64,000 bases of DNA from Paenibacillus_AB hodogayensis. Its GTDB lineage: Bacteria > Bacillota > Bacilli > Paenibacillales > NBRC-103111. This document shows positions 9,152-17,687 of the stretch, piece after piece; position 1 is the stretch's first letter; each line of letters opens with the position of its first letter. The stretch lies in contig NZ_BAAAYO010000010.1 in assembly GCF_039536325.1 (NCBI RefSeq), positions 1,116,001 through 1,180,000 on the forward strand, written 5' to 3'. The notes below the pieces were generated by a model that saw only the letters and a list, made by a program, of their open reading frames with translations, ran no database searches and was not told the DNA's origin. Made by a program: the position numbers and the translations under genes.

Positions 9152-10138
9152 TTATTTGCCTAGCAGAGCGATCGCTTCGTCCAGTTGGCGGTCGACGGAA
9201 AGCGGATCGTACGTAAACCAGAGATCCTCGGCAATCGTATAGACGCGCCCGTTTTTGACAGCAGGCAAGTTTTTCCACAGCTGGCTGTCGGCAACCTGCT
9301 TCACATAATCCGGATCGTTATTAAAGGTCAGCAAGAAAATCCGGTCCGCCGCCGCATAATCGGGAAGCTTCTCCAGGGAAATCTGGATGGAGGTGAACGT
9401 AGCGTTTTTGTCCATCTCGGCTTTGATCGCGGGCGGAGGATTCAGCTTCAGATCGTTGTAGAGGGCATGTCCGACATTGCGGCCGCCGTAGACGCGCAGC
9501 TGCCCCTTCTCATAGCCGCCCACCACGACGATGGCGACGGTCTCGTCTTTGCCGATCAGCGGGGCGATCTTCTTGCGCCCCTCCGCCGCCTTCGCTTCAT
9601 GGGCCGCGATCCACTCGTCCGCCTGTTTTTCTTTACCGATGACCTTGGCGATCGTGCGCAGCCGTTCATATACGTTTTCATCCCCCCAGGGCACGAGCAC
9701 GGTGGGAGCGATTTTACTAAGGCTGTCGTAAACTTTTTCCTGGGCGTTTTGACCGATGATCAGGTCCGGCGACAAACCCGTTATTTTCTCCAAATTCGGA
9801 GGCGCGCCGATATCTTCGATCCCTTGACGTTCGGCTTTTTGGCCAACAATCTCGAGCTGATCGATCTGCCACTTCGGAGCTCCGGCCAGCTTCACGCCAA
9901 GCGCAACCAGCTCTCCGGTATATTGCGACGTCACGATCTTCTGCGGATGAACAGGCACCTCCGTCTGTCCTTTCCAATGAGTGACCGTCCGCATCTCCGG
10001 CTCGGCTTGCTTCGTCTGCGCCGTCGTATCCGGCTTGCCGCCGCCATTGCCGTCGGCACCCCCGCATGCTGTCAGCAGCAGCAGGCTGGAGAGGGCGACC
10101 CCTGTTAGGAAACCCCATGTCTTGTTCGCTCGTTTCAC
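9152..10138 (-). CDS. Iron-siderophore ABC transporter substrate-binding lipoprotein
   Basis: 328 residues. N-terminal lipobox LLTACGG (lipidated Cys about residue 25), a linker, then a class III (FhuD/FepB/BtuF-type) binding fold: HPQKIVTSQYTGELVALGVK in the first lobe, ISLEKLPDYAAADRIFLLTF and the C-terminal LWFTYDPLSVDRQLDEAIALL in the second. It should present a ferric siderophore to an FecCD-type permease, which is not in this window. Start is GTG with AGGAGG 9 nt upstream. A Fur box and a candidate AraC-type direct repeat precede it. The Btr-like regulator upstream contains a related fold, so both probably recognise the same siderophore (inference). Confidence 0.93.
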   Translation of the reverse strand: MKRANKTWGFLTGVALSSLLLLTACGGADGNGGGKPDTTAQTKQAEPEMRTVTHWKGQTEVPVHPQKIVTSQYTGELVALGVKLAGAPKWQIDQLEIVGQKAERQGIEDIGAPPNLEKITGLSPDLIIGQNAQEKVYDSLSKIAPTVLVPWGDENVYERLRTIAKVIGKEKQADEWIAAHEAKAAEGRKKIAPLIGKDETVAIVVVGGYEKGQLRVYGGRNVGHALYNDLKLNPPPAIKAEMDKNATFTSIQISLEKLPDYAAADRIFLLTFNNDPDYVKQVADSQLWKNLPAVKNGRVYTIAEDLWFTYDPLSVDRQLDEAIALLGK

Positions 10139-10175
10139 TTGATAATGCCTCCTGAATCGTTGCTTTTATTGAATA

Positions 10176-10190
10176 TGATAATCATTATCA
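10176..10190. promoter_or_regulatory. Fur box
   Basis: TGATAATCATTATCA is a perfect 7-1-7 Fur inverted repeat and continues outward as ATA...TAT. It overlaps a candidate -10 (TATGAT, 10187-10192 on the minus strand) of the siderophore-binding protein gene, consistent with iron repression. Confidence 0.92.
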
Positions 10191-10208
10191 TATATGATTC
10201 AGGGACAT

Positions 10209-10236
10209 AAAGCCATGTAGTATTCCTTCAAAAGCC
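10209..10236 (-). promoter_or_regulatory. Candidate Btr-type activator direct repeat overlapping -35
   Basis: Two GGCTTT copies (minus strand; 10209-10214 and 10231-10236) are 22 nt apart, two helical turns. The proximal copy overlaps the poor -35 (TGGCTT) that lies 17 nt from TATGAT. This geometry is typical of AraC-type activator sites. Assigning it to the Btr-like protein is inference. Confidence 0.45.
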
Positions 10237-10251
10237 GATTCGTCCTTTGGA

Positions 10252-11898
10252 CTATTTTGCGTTCCACGCATCGGGGCCTCTCCCAGCCGCCCATTGAACG
10301 GCATCGGCCAGCTGACGTTCCAGCGCAAACGGATGGTAATCCGCCCATCCTTCCGTCGCGCAATGCACCTTGCCGCGGCGAACTGCGGTCAGACCGCTCC
10401 ATTCCGGTCCCGCTTGCAGCTTGCCGAACAGTTGCCTGGAGTGTCGGTCGCAGACGACGACGATCCGGTCAGCATCATAATCAAGCAGCCGCTCGGGGCT
10501 TATGGTCTCCCATACGAAGGTCGGGTCCTTCATGTGTGCCCGCACCCGCTCGGGAGGCACCCAGCCCAGCGAACGGTACAGCACGTGACCGATATTTCGC
10601 GCCCCGTACACGCGCATCTGTCCATGGATGAAGCGGAAGGCGGCCATCGTCTCACCTCCGATATGCGCGGCGAGCAGCCGGCGAGCCTGCCGCTCCTGCT
10701 CCTCGTACGATCCGATCCAAGCTTCGGCCTCGGCCCGTTTGTCCAGCCACTCGCCGGTCATGCGCAGCTGTTCGTACACATCGTTGTACCCCCAAGGCAC
10801 GATGGCCAGCGGAGCGATCGTTCGCAGATCTTCCTCGCGGCTGTCCAGATTGTGCGTCAGTACGACGTCCGGCCGCAGCGAACGCAGCTTCGCGAACCGC
10901 TCATGCTCGCTAAGGCTGTATAGATTGAACGTCCGCCGCCCCAAAGCCAGCAGCTGCGGAGGCTCGTAATCGAAGATGCCCGCGGCTGGCGCGACGCCAA
11001 GCGCGAGCAGATGGTAGGAATAAGGAATAATCGCCGACGCCGCATTCAAAGGCCTTTTCTTCATATAAACGGTCGGCGACATCCCCGTATGCTTTTTGAA
11101 TACCCGGCTAAAATAAAACTCGTCGCTCAGTCCGACCCGCTGCGCGATTTCCTTTAGCTTGACGGAGCCGTCCGCTCCTGGGAGCATCAGCTCGCTCGCC
11201 CGTTTCATCCGGTAATCGTTCAAATAATGAATGGGCGTCTGCCCCGTCGCCTTCTTGAACCAGGTGGAAAAGTAAGCCGGGCTGACGTTGGCGTTCACCG
11301 CCAGCTTTTCCAAAGACAAAGGCTCGCGGTAATGCTTCTCGATATGACGCTTCACCCGCTCGACCGGATGCGCCCCGCTGCGGAGCTCCATGGCGTATCC
11401 CGCCTCCAGACAGCCGCAGACGATTTCCTGAAGCCGGATAAACCGTCTGTATCGGTGCAGCGGAGAACTTTCCGCACTCTCGTCGGACAGCTTCCTCGCC
11501 ATTTCGGCCCATGCCTCCGTTCCGTGTAGGGCAATCCGGCCGTTCGACGAGAAAAATCCGGCTTGCGGCACGTAGGCGGAAGCTCCGTGAACTTCGTCCG
11601 ACAGCTCGGTCGGCAAGTAAGGTTTGAACTTCACGATCGTTCCGCGCAGCCGCTCCCCCTCCTCAGCTAACGCTTCCAGCTCCGTCCCCGGCACGGCGAT
11701 CAACGCGCTGCCCCCGGTTACCGCATAGCGAATGCCCGACAACCCAATGCTCCCCTTGCCCTCTTCCACAAACAGCAGCGCGTAAGCGCCGCTGAGCTTC
11801 TCCCGAGTGCGGCCGTCGCCTTCGCCCTCCAGCTTCGCGACCTCGCGCAGTTGGCAGAACCCGTCGGACGGCGGCATGATTTCATAGGCTGAATCCAT
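10252..11898 (-). CDS. btr: Btr-like AraC-family activator fused to a siderophore-binding-protein domain
   Basis: 548 residues, no signal peptide. Residues 1-150: AraC-type N-terminal sensor. About 165-275: paired AraC HTH (LSLEKLAVNANVSPAYFSTW and LKEIAQRVGLSDEFYFSRVF). About 285-548: class III periplasmic-binding-protein fold resembling the secreted protein encoded just downstream (IVPWGYNDVYEQLRMTGEWL; MRVYGARNIGHVLYRSLG). Bacillus subtilis Btr has the same layout and activates siderophore uptake genes on binding bacillibactin; an equivalent role for this gene's siderophore is likely. ATG start behind GGGAGGAAG. The 113-nt gap to the next gene contains its Fur box, so the two genes probably have separate promoters. 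Confidence 0.88.
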   Translation of the reverse strand: MDSAYEIMPPSDGFCQLREVAKLEGEGDGRTREKLSGAYALLFVEEGKGSIGLSGIRYAVTGGSALIAVPGTELEALAEEGERLRGTIVKFKPYLPTELSDEVHGASAYVPQAGFFSSNGRIALHGTEAWAEMARKLSDESAESSPLHRYRRFIRLQEIVCGCLEAGYAMELRSGAHPVERVKRHIEKHYREPLSLEKLAVNANVSPAYFSTWFKKATGQTPIHYLNDYRMKRASELMLPGADGSVKLKEIAQRVGLSDEFYFSRVFKKHTGMSPTVYMKKRPLNAASAIIPYSYHLLALGVAPAAGIFDYEPPQLLALGRRTFNLYSLSEHERFAKLRSLRPDVVLTHNLDSREEDLRTIAPLAIVPWGYNDVYEQLRMTGEWLDKRAEAEAWIGSYEEQERQARRLLAAHIGGETMAAFRFIHGQMRVYGARNIGHVLYRSLGWVPPERVRAHMKDPTFVWETISPERLLDYDADRIVVVCDRHSRQLFGKLQAGPEWSGLTAVRRGKVHCATEGWADYHPFALERQLADAVQWAAGRGPDAWNAK

Positions 11899-11981
11899 AA
11901 AACTTCCTCCCGTGCTGACATTGATCTAGTTACGATCATACCGACAACGGTGGTGAATAGCCAGACGGAAAATATCCCTTA

Positions 11982-12782
11982 TTACAGCATAATGATGAAA
12001 AACACCGCGGCGACGACAAACCGGTAAATCGCAAACCACTCCAGCTTCAGCCGTTTGATCAAATTCAGGAACGTGACGACGGCGAACATAGCCACGACAA
12101 AAGCGGAAACGAAGCCGACAAGGAACAACAGCAGCGTATCCGACGTCAGCAAATCACGGCTGTCATACAGATCCAGGACAGTAGCTCCCAGCATAACCGG
12201 CACGGAGATGAGGAAGGTGAAGTCCGCTGCCGCTTTCTGGCTCGTTCCGAGCAGAAGCCCGCCGGAAATGGTCGAGCCCGATCGCGAAAAACCGGGCCAC
12301 AGCGCCAGGCATTGAAACAGTCCGATGCCAAACGCCTGCTTGTACGAGATGTCGTCGCTGTTCTCGGCGGTAACCGCTCGGCGGATTCTGGCGGCGACGA
12401 TCATCAGAATACCTCCGGCGACCAAACCGATCAGGACGGTGGAAGGCCCGAACAAGTAATGCTTGATCAAGTCTTTAAACAGTAAATACACAAGTAAAGC
12501 CGGAATCATGGCGACGATCATGTGGATCGCGTTCAGCTTGTTTTTCGCCGAGAACTTGAAGGCGATCATATCTTTCAGGATGGCCATATACCTGTTCCAA
12601 TAGAGCAGCAGTACCGCGATTACGGCCCCAAGCTGAATGACGATTTTGAAGGTGGTCGCCACCTCTCCTTCGAAACCGAGCAAATAACCGGCCAATACCA
12701 TATGGCCGGTCGAGGAAACCGGAAGGAACTCCGTCAATCCTTCGATAATGCCCAAGACGATGGCGCAAAAAATATCATACAT
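11982..12782 (-). CDS. uppP: Undecaprenyl-diphosphatase UppP/BacA
   Basis: 266 residues with about eight membrane segments. Diagnostic motifs: EGLTEFLPVSSTGH (residues about 14-27; catalytic Glu and the SSTGHM loop) and WPGFSRSGSTISGG (the GxSRSG catalytic motif). It dephosphorylates undecaprenyl pyrophosphate to recycle the lipid carrier of peptidoglycan and wall polymers, and confers bacitracin tolerance. The start is taken at the ATG before YDIF, with GGCGG about 10 nt upstream; a TTG 27 nt earlier is less likely. Confidence 0.96.
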   Translation of the reverse strand: MYDIFCAIVLGIIEGLTEFLPVSSTGHMVLAGYLLGFEGEVATTFKIVIQLGAVIAVLLLYWNRYMAILKDMIAFKFSAKNKLNAIHMIVAMIPALLVYLLFKDLIKHYLFGPSTVLIGLVAGGILMIVAARIRRAVTAENSDDISYKQAFGIGLFQCLALWPGFSRSGSTISGGLLLGTSQKAAADFTFLISVPVMLGATVLDLYDSRDLLTSDTLLLFLVGFVSAFVVAMFAVVTFLNLIKRLKLEWFAIYRFVVAAVFFIIML

Positions 12783-12962
12783 AAATAAAGAGCCGCCTTT
12801 CCGCAACAAAATACGTCCCTTGCGCCCTTCCGGGCGGCCGTTGGGCGCTTAGGCCAGCTTAACGCGAAAAAGCGCAGGCTTCTATCGATTTTGCTTACAA
12901 ATGGCGCCGGCAATCTTACGAAATCGTCACATTGAACAAACCGCTATCTTTCTTTGCAAAAC

Positions 12963-13003
12963 AAAAAGCCCCCCGGCCAGCGAGCTTCGGGGCGCTTTTT
13001 GTA
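12963..13003 (-). terminator. Rho-independent terminator (bidirectional)
   Basis: AAAAAGC-GCCCC ... GGGG-GCTTTTT stem with A/T runs on both sides, about 45 nt after the bmrD stop. Confidence 0.85.
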
Positions 13004-13045
13004 TATTACTGCTATGCAGCAGAAATCCGCCGACAATCGAACGTG

Positions 13046-15163
13046 CTACCGCGCGTCCGGCATTTGCCGCCGCTCCTTGTACTGGAGCTCGAACAGCTTG
13101 TAATAGTAGCCTTTCAGCGCCAGCAGCTGGTAATGGCTGCCGATTTCGCGCACTTTGCCCTTATGCATAACGATAATCTGATCGGCATGCTGAATCGTCG
13201 AGAGCCGGTGGGCCACGATCAGCGTCGTCCGGTCTTTGGATATCGCCCCCAGCGCTTCCTGCACGACCAGCTCGGTCTCCGTATCGATGTTCGACGTCGC
13301 TTCGTCGAGAATGAGGATTTGCGGACGGAAGACGATGGCCCGGGCGAACGACAGCAGCTGTCGCTGACCGAGCGACAGGCTGACTCCCCTTTCGCCGAGC
13401 GGTGTCGCATAGCCGAGCGGCTGCTTGCGGATGAACGGCTCCATATGCACCATCCGCGCCGCCTCATGCACTTGCTCGTCCGTGATGCCTGGCTCGTTCA
13501 GACGAATGTTCGAGGCGATATCGCCATTGAACAGGAAGACGTCCTGCTGTACGACGCTGACCGTCCGGCGCAGGTCCTCGAGCGGGATGTCGCGGATATC
13601 GATGCCGTCGAGCTTGATGTAGCCTTTCTGAATGTCGTAAAACCGGTTGATCAGCGAAATGATCGAGCTTTTGCCCGCACCGGTCGCCCCGACGAAGGCG
13701 ATCGTTTGCCCCGGCTCGATTTTGAACGACACGTCGCGCAGCACCCATTCTCCTTCGTTATAAGCGAACCAGACGTGCTCGAATTCGATCTCCCCTCGCA
13801 CCGGCTGCGGCAGCGGCTTCGGCCTTTCGGCGTCGACGATCGCCGGCTTCTCGTCCAGCATCTCGAAAATGCGCTCGGCGCCGACCATTGCCGTCTGAAT
13901 TTGGTTGTATTTCTCCGCCAAACTCATCAGCGGGTTGAAAAACTGCCGCACATAGTGGGTGAACGCGTACACGATCCCGAACGTAATGGCCCCGTCGAGC
14001 ACCGAGCCGCCTCCGTACCAGATAAGCAGGGCGATGGAGAAATTGCCCAGAAACCCGATGGCCGGCTGGAAGATCGAGTTGACGATCACCCCGCGCAGGC
14101 CTGCTTTGAAATGCTCGCCGTTCAGCTCGCGGAACTGCTCCAGCTGCCGTTCCTCGCGGACGAACAGCTGGGTGATGCGGATGCCGGACAAGTTCTCCGC
14201 CAGAAACGAGTTCAGCCGGGCAAGCAGCAGCCTTACTTTACGCTGCGTCTCGCGCATGACGATGCGGTACCAGACGGTCAAGCCGAACAGCAGCGGGATG
14301 ACGATGATCATCAGCGCCGTCAGCCGCACGCTCATCTGCAGCATAATAACGAGAATGCCGAACAGCACGATAACGTCCTTGACCAAGTTGACGATTACTT
14401 GCGAATACAGCTGGTTGAGCGTTTCCGTATCCTGCGTCACCCGCACGACGAGACGTCCGACGGGGTTGCGGTCGAAGAAGGAAGCCGACATGCGGCTCAA
14501 ATGCTCGAACAGCTGCGAACGGATCCGGTAAATGATATGCTGCCCGGTATATTGCAGCAGATTGGACTGCACATAGTTCAGAATCGATCCGCCGATAACG
14601 GTCATCAGGAAAAACATCCCCAGTGTCAGAAGGCCGTTCGTATCCCGCTGACGGAACGCCGACACATCCGCCGCGTCCATCCTTACCGCCTTGTAAGCTT
14701 GCCCGTCAGCCCGTAGTTCCGTTCCGGAGCCGCTCTCGCTGACGGTAAAGGTGCTCTTCGCGTCCGGCCAGCCCTCGGCCAAATACGGCACGCCGCCGAC
14801 CTCGACAATCCTCATCCTCCGCTGCGCCGGTTCCACCGTTTCTCCGACGGCGGCTTCCGGCACGGAGGCGGCATCGACGCGCACATAGGCGGTATCTCCC
14901 ACAATCATCGGCTTGCCGTATGGCTGCAGCTGCTGCGCTTGGGAAGCCTCCGTCGCCAGCATCGGCTGGTTCAAGCCGTTGATATGATCGTCGATGGCGA
15001 TTTTGATCAAGTAAGGACGGGCCAAATCCGACATGACGATCAGAAAAGCGAGGCCGATGCACAGCGCGATCATTTTCCAATGAGGCAGCGCATAGGCGAG
15101 CATTTTCTTGAACAGCTGGCGATCCTTGATATCGACGACCGCTTTCTCCGCATGTATGCTCAT
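13046..15163 (-). CDS. bmrD: Heterodimeric ABC exporter subunit, BmrD/YheH-like
   Basis: 705 residues. Six-helix exporter domain, then a nucleotide-binding domain with Walker A GATGAGKSS, Walker B ILILDEATSN (catalytic Glu present) and a non-canonical signature LSLGQ instead of LSGGQ. A roughly 100-residue insert between the first two membrane helices fits the larger YheH-type partner. The start ATG overlaps the bmrC stop as ATGA (15160-15163), so translation is coupled; longer in-frame starts upstream would lie inside bmrC. In B. subtilis, BmrCD exports drugs and is induced by ribosome-targeting antibiotics. The substrate here is unproven. Terminator follows at 12963-13003. Confidence 0.9.
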   Translation of the reverse strand: MSIHAEKAVVDIKDRQLFKKMLAYALPHWKMIALCIGLAFLIVMSDLARPYLIKIAIDDHINGLNQPMLATEASQAQQLQPYGKPMIVGDTAYVRVDAASVPEAAVGETVEPAQRRMRIVEVGGVPYLAEGWPDAKSTFTVSESGSGTELRADGQAYKAVRMDAADVSAFRQRDTNGLLTLGMFFLMTVIGGSILNYVQSNLLQYTGQHIIYRIRSQLFEHLSRMSASFFDRNPVGRLVVRVTQDTETLNQLYSQVIVNLVKDVIVLFGILVIMLQMSVRLTALMIIVIPLLFGLTVWYRIVMRETQRKVRLLLARLNSFLAENLSGIRITQLFVREERQLEQFRELNGEHFKAGLRGVIVNSIFQPAIGFLGNFSIALLIWYGGGSVLDGAITFGIVYAFTHYVRQFFNPLMSLAEKYNQIQTAMVGAERIFEMLDEKPAIVDAERPKPLPQPVRGEIEFEHVWFAYNEGEWVLRDVSFKIEPGQTIAFVGATGAGKSSIISLINRFYDIQKGYIKLDGIDIRDIPLEDLRRTVSVVQQDVFLFNGDIASNIRLNEPGITDEQVHEAARMVHMEPFIRKQPLGYATPLGERGVSLSLGQRQLLSFARAIVFRPQILILDEATSNIDTETELVVQEALGAISKDRTTLIVAHRLSTIQHADQIIVMHKGKVREIGSHYQLLALKGYYYKLFELQYKERRQMPDAR

Positions 15164-17046
15164 CCCGCTTTCCCTCCCGTCGATGCGATCTTGCCGGAAG
15201 CGGAGCGGGTATCCGACGGTGTCTCCAGTTCCGGCCGACGGTGGGCGCGTTCCCGCTCGTCCGGCCTCACGGACGCCGCCTCGTCCTCCCATTCCGGCTC
15301 GCCGCGCGTCGCTTCGTCCAGCAGTTGCTTGTGGTGCAGATCGGCGTACACGCCGCCAAGGGCTAGCAGCGAATCGTGCGTGCCCCGCTCCACGATAGCC
15401 CCTTCGTCAAGGACGACGATTTGGTCCGCCGCCTGAACGGACGAGATGCGATGGCCGATAATGATCGTCGTGCGGTTGTCCATCACGTCGTCCAGCCCTT
15501 CGAGAATGCGGTCCTCCGTCTCCGTATCCACAGCCGACAAGCTGTCGTCGAAAATGAGGATCGACGGCTTCTTGATAATCGCCCGGGCGATGCTGACCCG
15601 CTGGCGCTGACCGCCGGACAAGGAAACGCCGCGCTCGCCGAGCGCCGTCTGGAACTGGTTCGGAAACTCGACGATGTTGTCATACACTTGCGCAAGCTTG
15701 GCCGCCTGTTCGATCTCCTCGTCCTTGTACGGCTTCGGATCGAAGCCGATATTGTCGCGGATCGTCGTCGAGAACAGAAATTGATCCTGCGGCACGATGC
15801 CGATGTGGCCGCGAAGCACCTGCAGCGGGATTTCGCTGATCTCGCGCCCGTCGATAAATACGGTGCCTTTAGGCGGATTGTACAGCCGCACGAGCAGGTG
15901 AACGAGCGTGCTTTTGCCGCTGCCCACGCGGCCGACGATAGCAAGACTCGTGCCTTTGGGCACGCGCAGCGTAATGTCCCGCAAAGCCGGTTCATGGGCT
16001 TCCGGGTACCGGAACGTCAAGCCGCGAATGTCGATGTCCCCCTCGATCCGTTCAATGGCCGGATCGGCGTTCGAATCGTCGGCGACGTCGGGATACGTGT
16101 TCAGAATGGCCAGCAGCCGGTTTTCCGACGCTTTGCCGCGCTGCATCGTATTGACGACTTTGCCCAAATTCTCGATCGGGCCCATCAGCAGCGACAGGAA
16201 CGAGTTGAACGCCACGAATTCGCCCAATGAGATGCGGCCGTGCAGCACCATAATCCCGCCCAGTACGACGGACACCAGGAAGCTGAAGCCGACGATTGCT
16301 GAGCTGAGCGCCCCGAACAACGAGTTGGATTTGACCAGCTTGCGGTTGGTCGCCACCGCATACCGGTTGTCGTCGTCAAAAAGCCGGATTTGCTCGCGCT
16401 CCTGCACGAACGACTTGACGATCCGGATGCCCGCAATGAACTCCTGCACCCGGCTGGTCAAGTTCCCGATCGATTCCTGCACTTCGCCGGATTCCTTCTG
16501 GATGCGCCGCTTGAACCGGTATGCCAGCACGCTAAGCAGCGGCAGCGGCAGCAGCGTAAACAGGGTCAGCAGCGGATCGACCGTCGTGACCATCGTAACG
16601 ACCGTAATCGTAATAAGCACGAACGCTTCCAGCGTGTTGAAAATCCCACCCTGGGTCACGTCACGGATCACGCTTACGTCGCTGATCGCGTGCGACATCA
16701 GATCGCCGACCCGGCGGTTTTGAAAATAACGGGTGGACAGCGTCTCCCAATGCTTGAACAATTCATCTCGGATACGCATATCGAGCAGACGGGACAGGCG
16801 GAACAAATAAATCCGTGATACCGAGCGAAACAGCGCGATCGCGAGTCCCGCTAGCACCATCCAGAGCGCATAGCGCAGCGCCTCCCGGTAAGTCAGCAGC
16901 GACATTTCGAGCCGGTCGGTGAACGTTCCCAGTAAGAACGGAATGACCAGCTGCATCAGACAGGAAATGGACAATAATGCGAAACCGAGCAAATACGAAT
17001 ACCGGTGATCCTTCACGTGCTTCCCGATGATGCTTTTTCTCTCCAA
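15160..17046 (-). CDS. bmrC: Heterodimeric ABC exporter subunit, BmrC/YheI-like
   Basis: 628 residues. Six membrane helices, then a nucleotide-binding domain with Walker A GRVGSGKST, canonical signature LSGGQRQRV, and Walker B ILIFDDSLSA in which Asp replaces the catalytic Glu. The Asp in this subunit together with LSLGQ in the partner gives one degenerate and one consensus ATP site, the hallmark of BmrC/BmrD and TM287/288 exporters. The C-terminus has a charged extension of about 45 residues. Start TTG (17044-17046) follows AGGGGGGAG by about 5 nt. An apparent leader with competing hairpins precedes it (17050-17140). Confidence 0.9.
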   Translation of the reverse strand: MERKSIIGKHVKDHRYSYLLGFALLSISCLMQLVIPFLLGTFTDRLEMSLLTYREALRYALWMVLAGLAIALFRSVSRIYLFRLSRLLDMRIRDELFKHWETLSTRYFQNRRVGDLMSHAISDVSVIRDVTQGGIFNTLEAFVLITITVVTMVTTVDPLLTLFTLLPLPLLSVLAYRFKRRIQKESGEVQESIGNLTSRVQEFIAGIRIVKSFVQEREQIRLFDDDNRYAVATNRKLVKSNSLFGALSSAIVGFSFLVSVVLGGIMVLHGRISLGEFVAFNSFLSLLMGPIENLGKVVNTMQRGKASENRLLAILNTYPDVADDSNADPAIERIEGDIDIRGLTFRYPEAHEPALRDITLRVPKGTSLAIVGRVGSGKSTLVHLLVRLYNPPKGTVFIDGREISEIPLQVLRGHIGIVPQDQFLFSTTIRDNIGFDPKPYKDEEIEQAAKLAQVYDNIVEFPNQFQTALGERGVSLSGGQRQRVSIARAIIKKPSILIFDDSLSAVDTETEDRILEGLDDVMDNRTTIIIGHRISSVQAADQIVVLDEGAIVERGTHDSLLALGGVYADLHHKQLLDEATRGEPEWEDEAASVRPDERERAHRRPELETPSDTRSASGKIASTGGKAG

Positions 17047-17049
17047 CCG

Positions 17050-17140
17050 TTCTCCCCCCTCGGTTTGCCTGTGGCAAACGGGTACGCAAGCTTGATCCTA
17101 CATGTAAGCTTACCGAACCGAGGTCGAGGAAACCATGGAT
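17050..17140 (-). promoter_or_regulatory. Candidate translational attenuator/leader of bmrCD
   Basis: Minus-strand leader. A mini-ORF encodes MVSSTSVR (17110-17136). Its last codons contain CCTCGGTT (17116-17123), perfectly complementary to AACCGAGG (17058-17065), which runs into the bmrC Shine-Dalgarno sequence (17052-17060). A competing hairpin, GTTTGCC-ACA-GGCAAAC (17063-17079), uses part of the same AAC. Ribosome occupancy of the mini-ORF would leave the ribosome site free. B. subtilis bmrCD is controlled by attenuation through a leader peptide (BmrB); this leader is shorter and has no strong ribosome site, so the proposal is tentative. Confidence 0.4.
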
Positions 17141-17259
17141 ATCCATGCTGGAAACAATGGACTATCCGATCATGAGAGATACAATCGCCTATAGGCGGCG
17201 TACGGTTCAAACGCCGTGTCCGGACAACCGGTGCTCCCCATACTATACCGGTAATGACG

Positions 17260-17556
17260 CTAGCGGAGGCCCTCCTGCGAACGGCGAAAGTGCCACACAT
17301 GAACTTTGCCCGGGCCGCCCTGCACATAACCCGCCAATTCCGACCATGGACGATCCTCGCTTTCCTGGCGGGCAAGCTTGAATGCGGCATACCGCTCGGG
17401 GCTCATGCCTCTCCACAGCTCGACGAACAAATTCGGCTGATCCGACCCTTCGTAATGTTCCAGCAGCGGCTCCGTCCCGCATAGCTCGCGGGCCCAAGCC
17501 AAGTACGCCTCGCGTTGTTCCGGGAGCACTTTATATTCGACGAATACGATATCCAT
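17260..17556 (-). CDS. Small soluble protein, possibly a dimeric alpha/beta-barrel (ABM/NIPSNAP-like) fold
   Basis: 98 residues, no signal or membrane segment. The opening strand-helix pattern (MDIVFVEYKVLPEQREAYLA) and size resemble ferredoxin-like dimeric alpha/beta-barrel proteins, but no diagnostic residue is visible, so function is unassigned. ATG is preceded by GAGAGG at 9 nt. It is divergent from yfhP. A gap of about 210 nt separates it from the bmrCD start, and I see no terminator there, so read-through into the bmrCD leader is possible. Confidence 0.65.
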   Translation of the reverse strand: MDIVFVEYKVLPEQREAYLAWARELCGTEPLLEHYEGSDQPNLFVELWRGMSPERYAAFKLARQESEDRPWSELAGYVQGGPGKVHVWHFRRSQEGLR

Positions 17557-17687
17557 AAGATGTGCCTCTCTTTCCGAATGTCCGTTGGAATTTGTGCCAA
17601 AAACGCAAAAAAACGTGAGATTGATTTTTTTATTTTACGGCAACTCGTGTTATGATAACAATAAGACCGATGAGGAGGAGACAACTT

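Noticed and set aside
12932..14716. 594-codon open frame on the plus strand
   Set aside because: Antisense shadow of bmrD; composition is unlike a real protein.
16763..17146. 127-codon frame starting in the bmrC leader as a BmrB equivalent
   Set aside because: It runs through the bmrC start out of frame and shows no hydrophobic or family signal; only the short mini-ORF is offered as a leader candidate.
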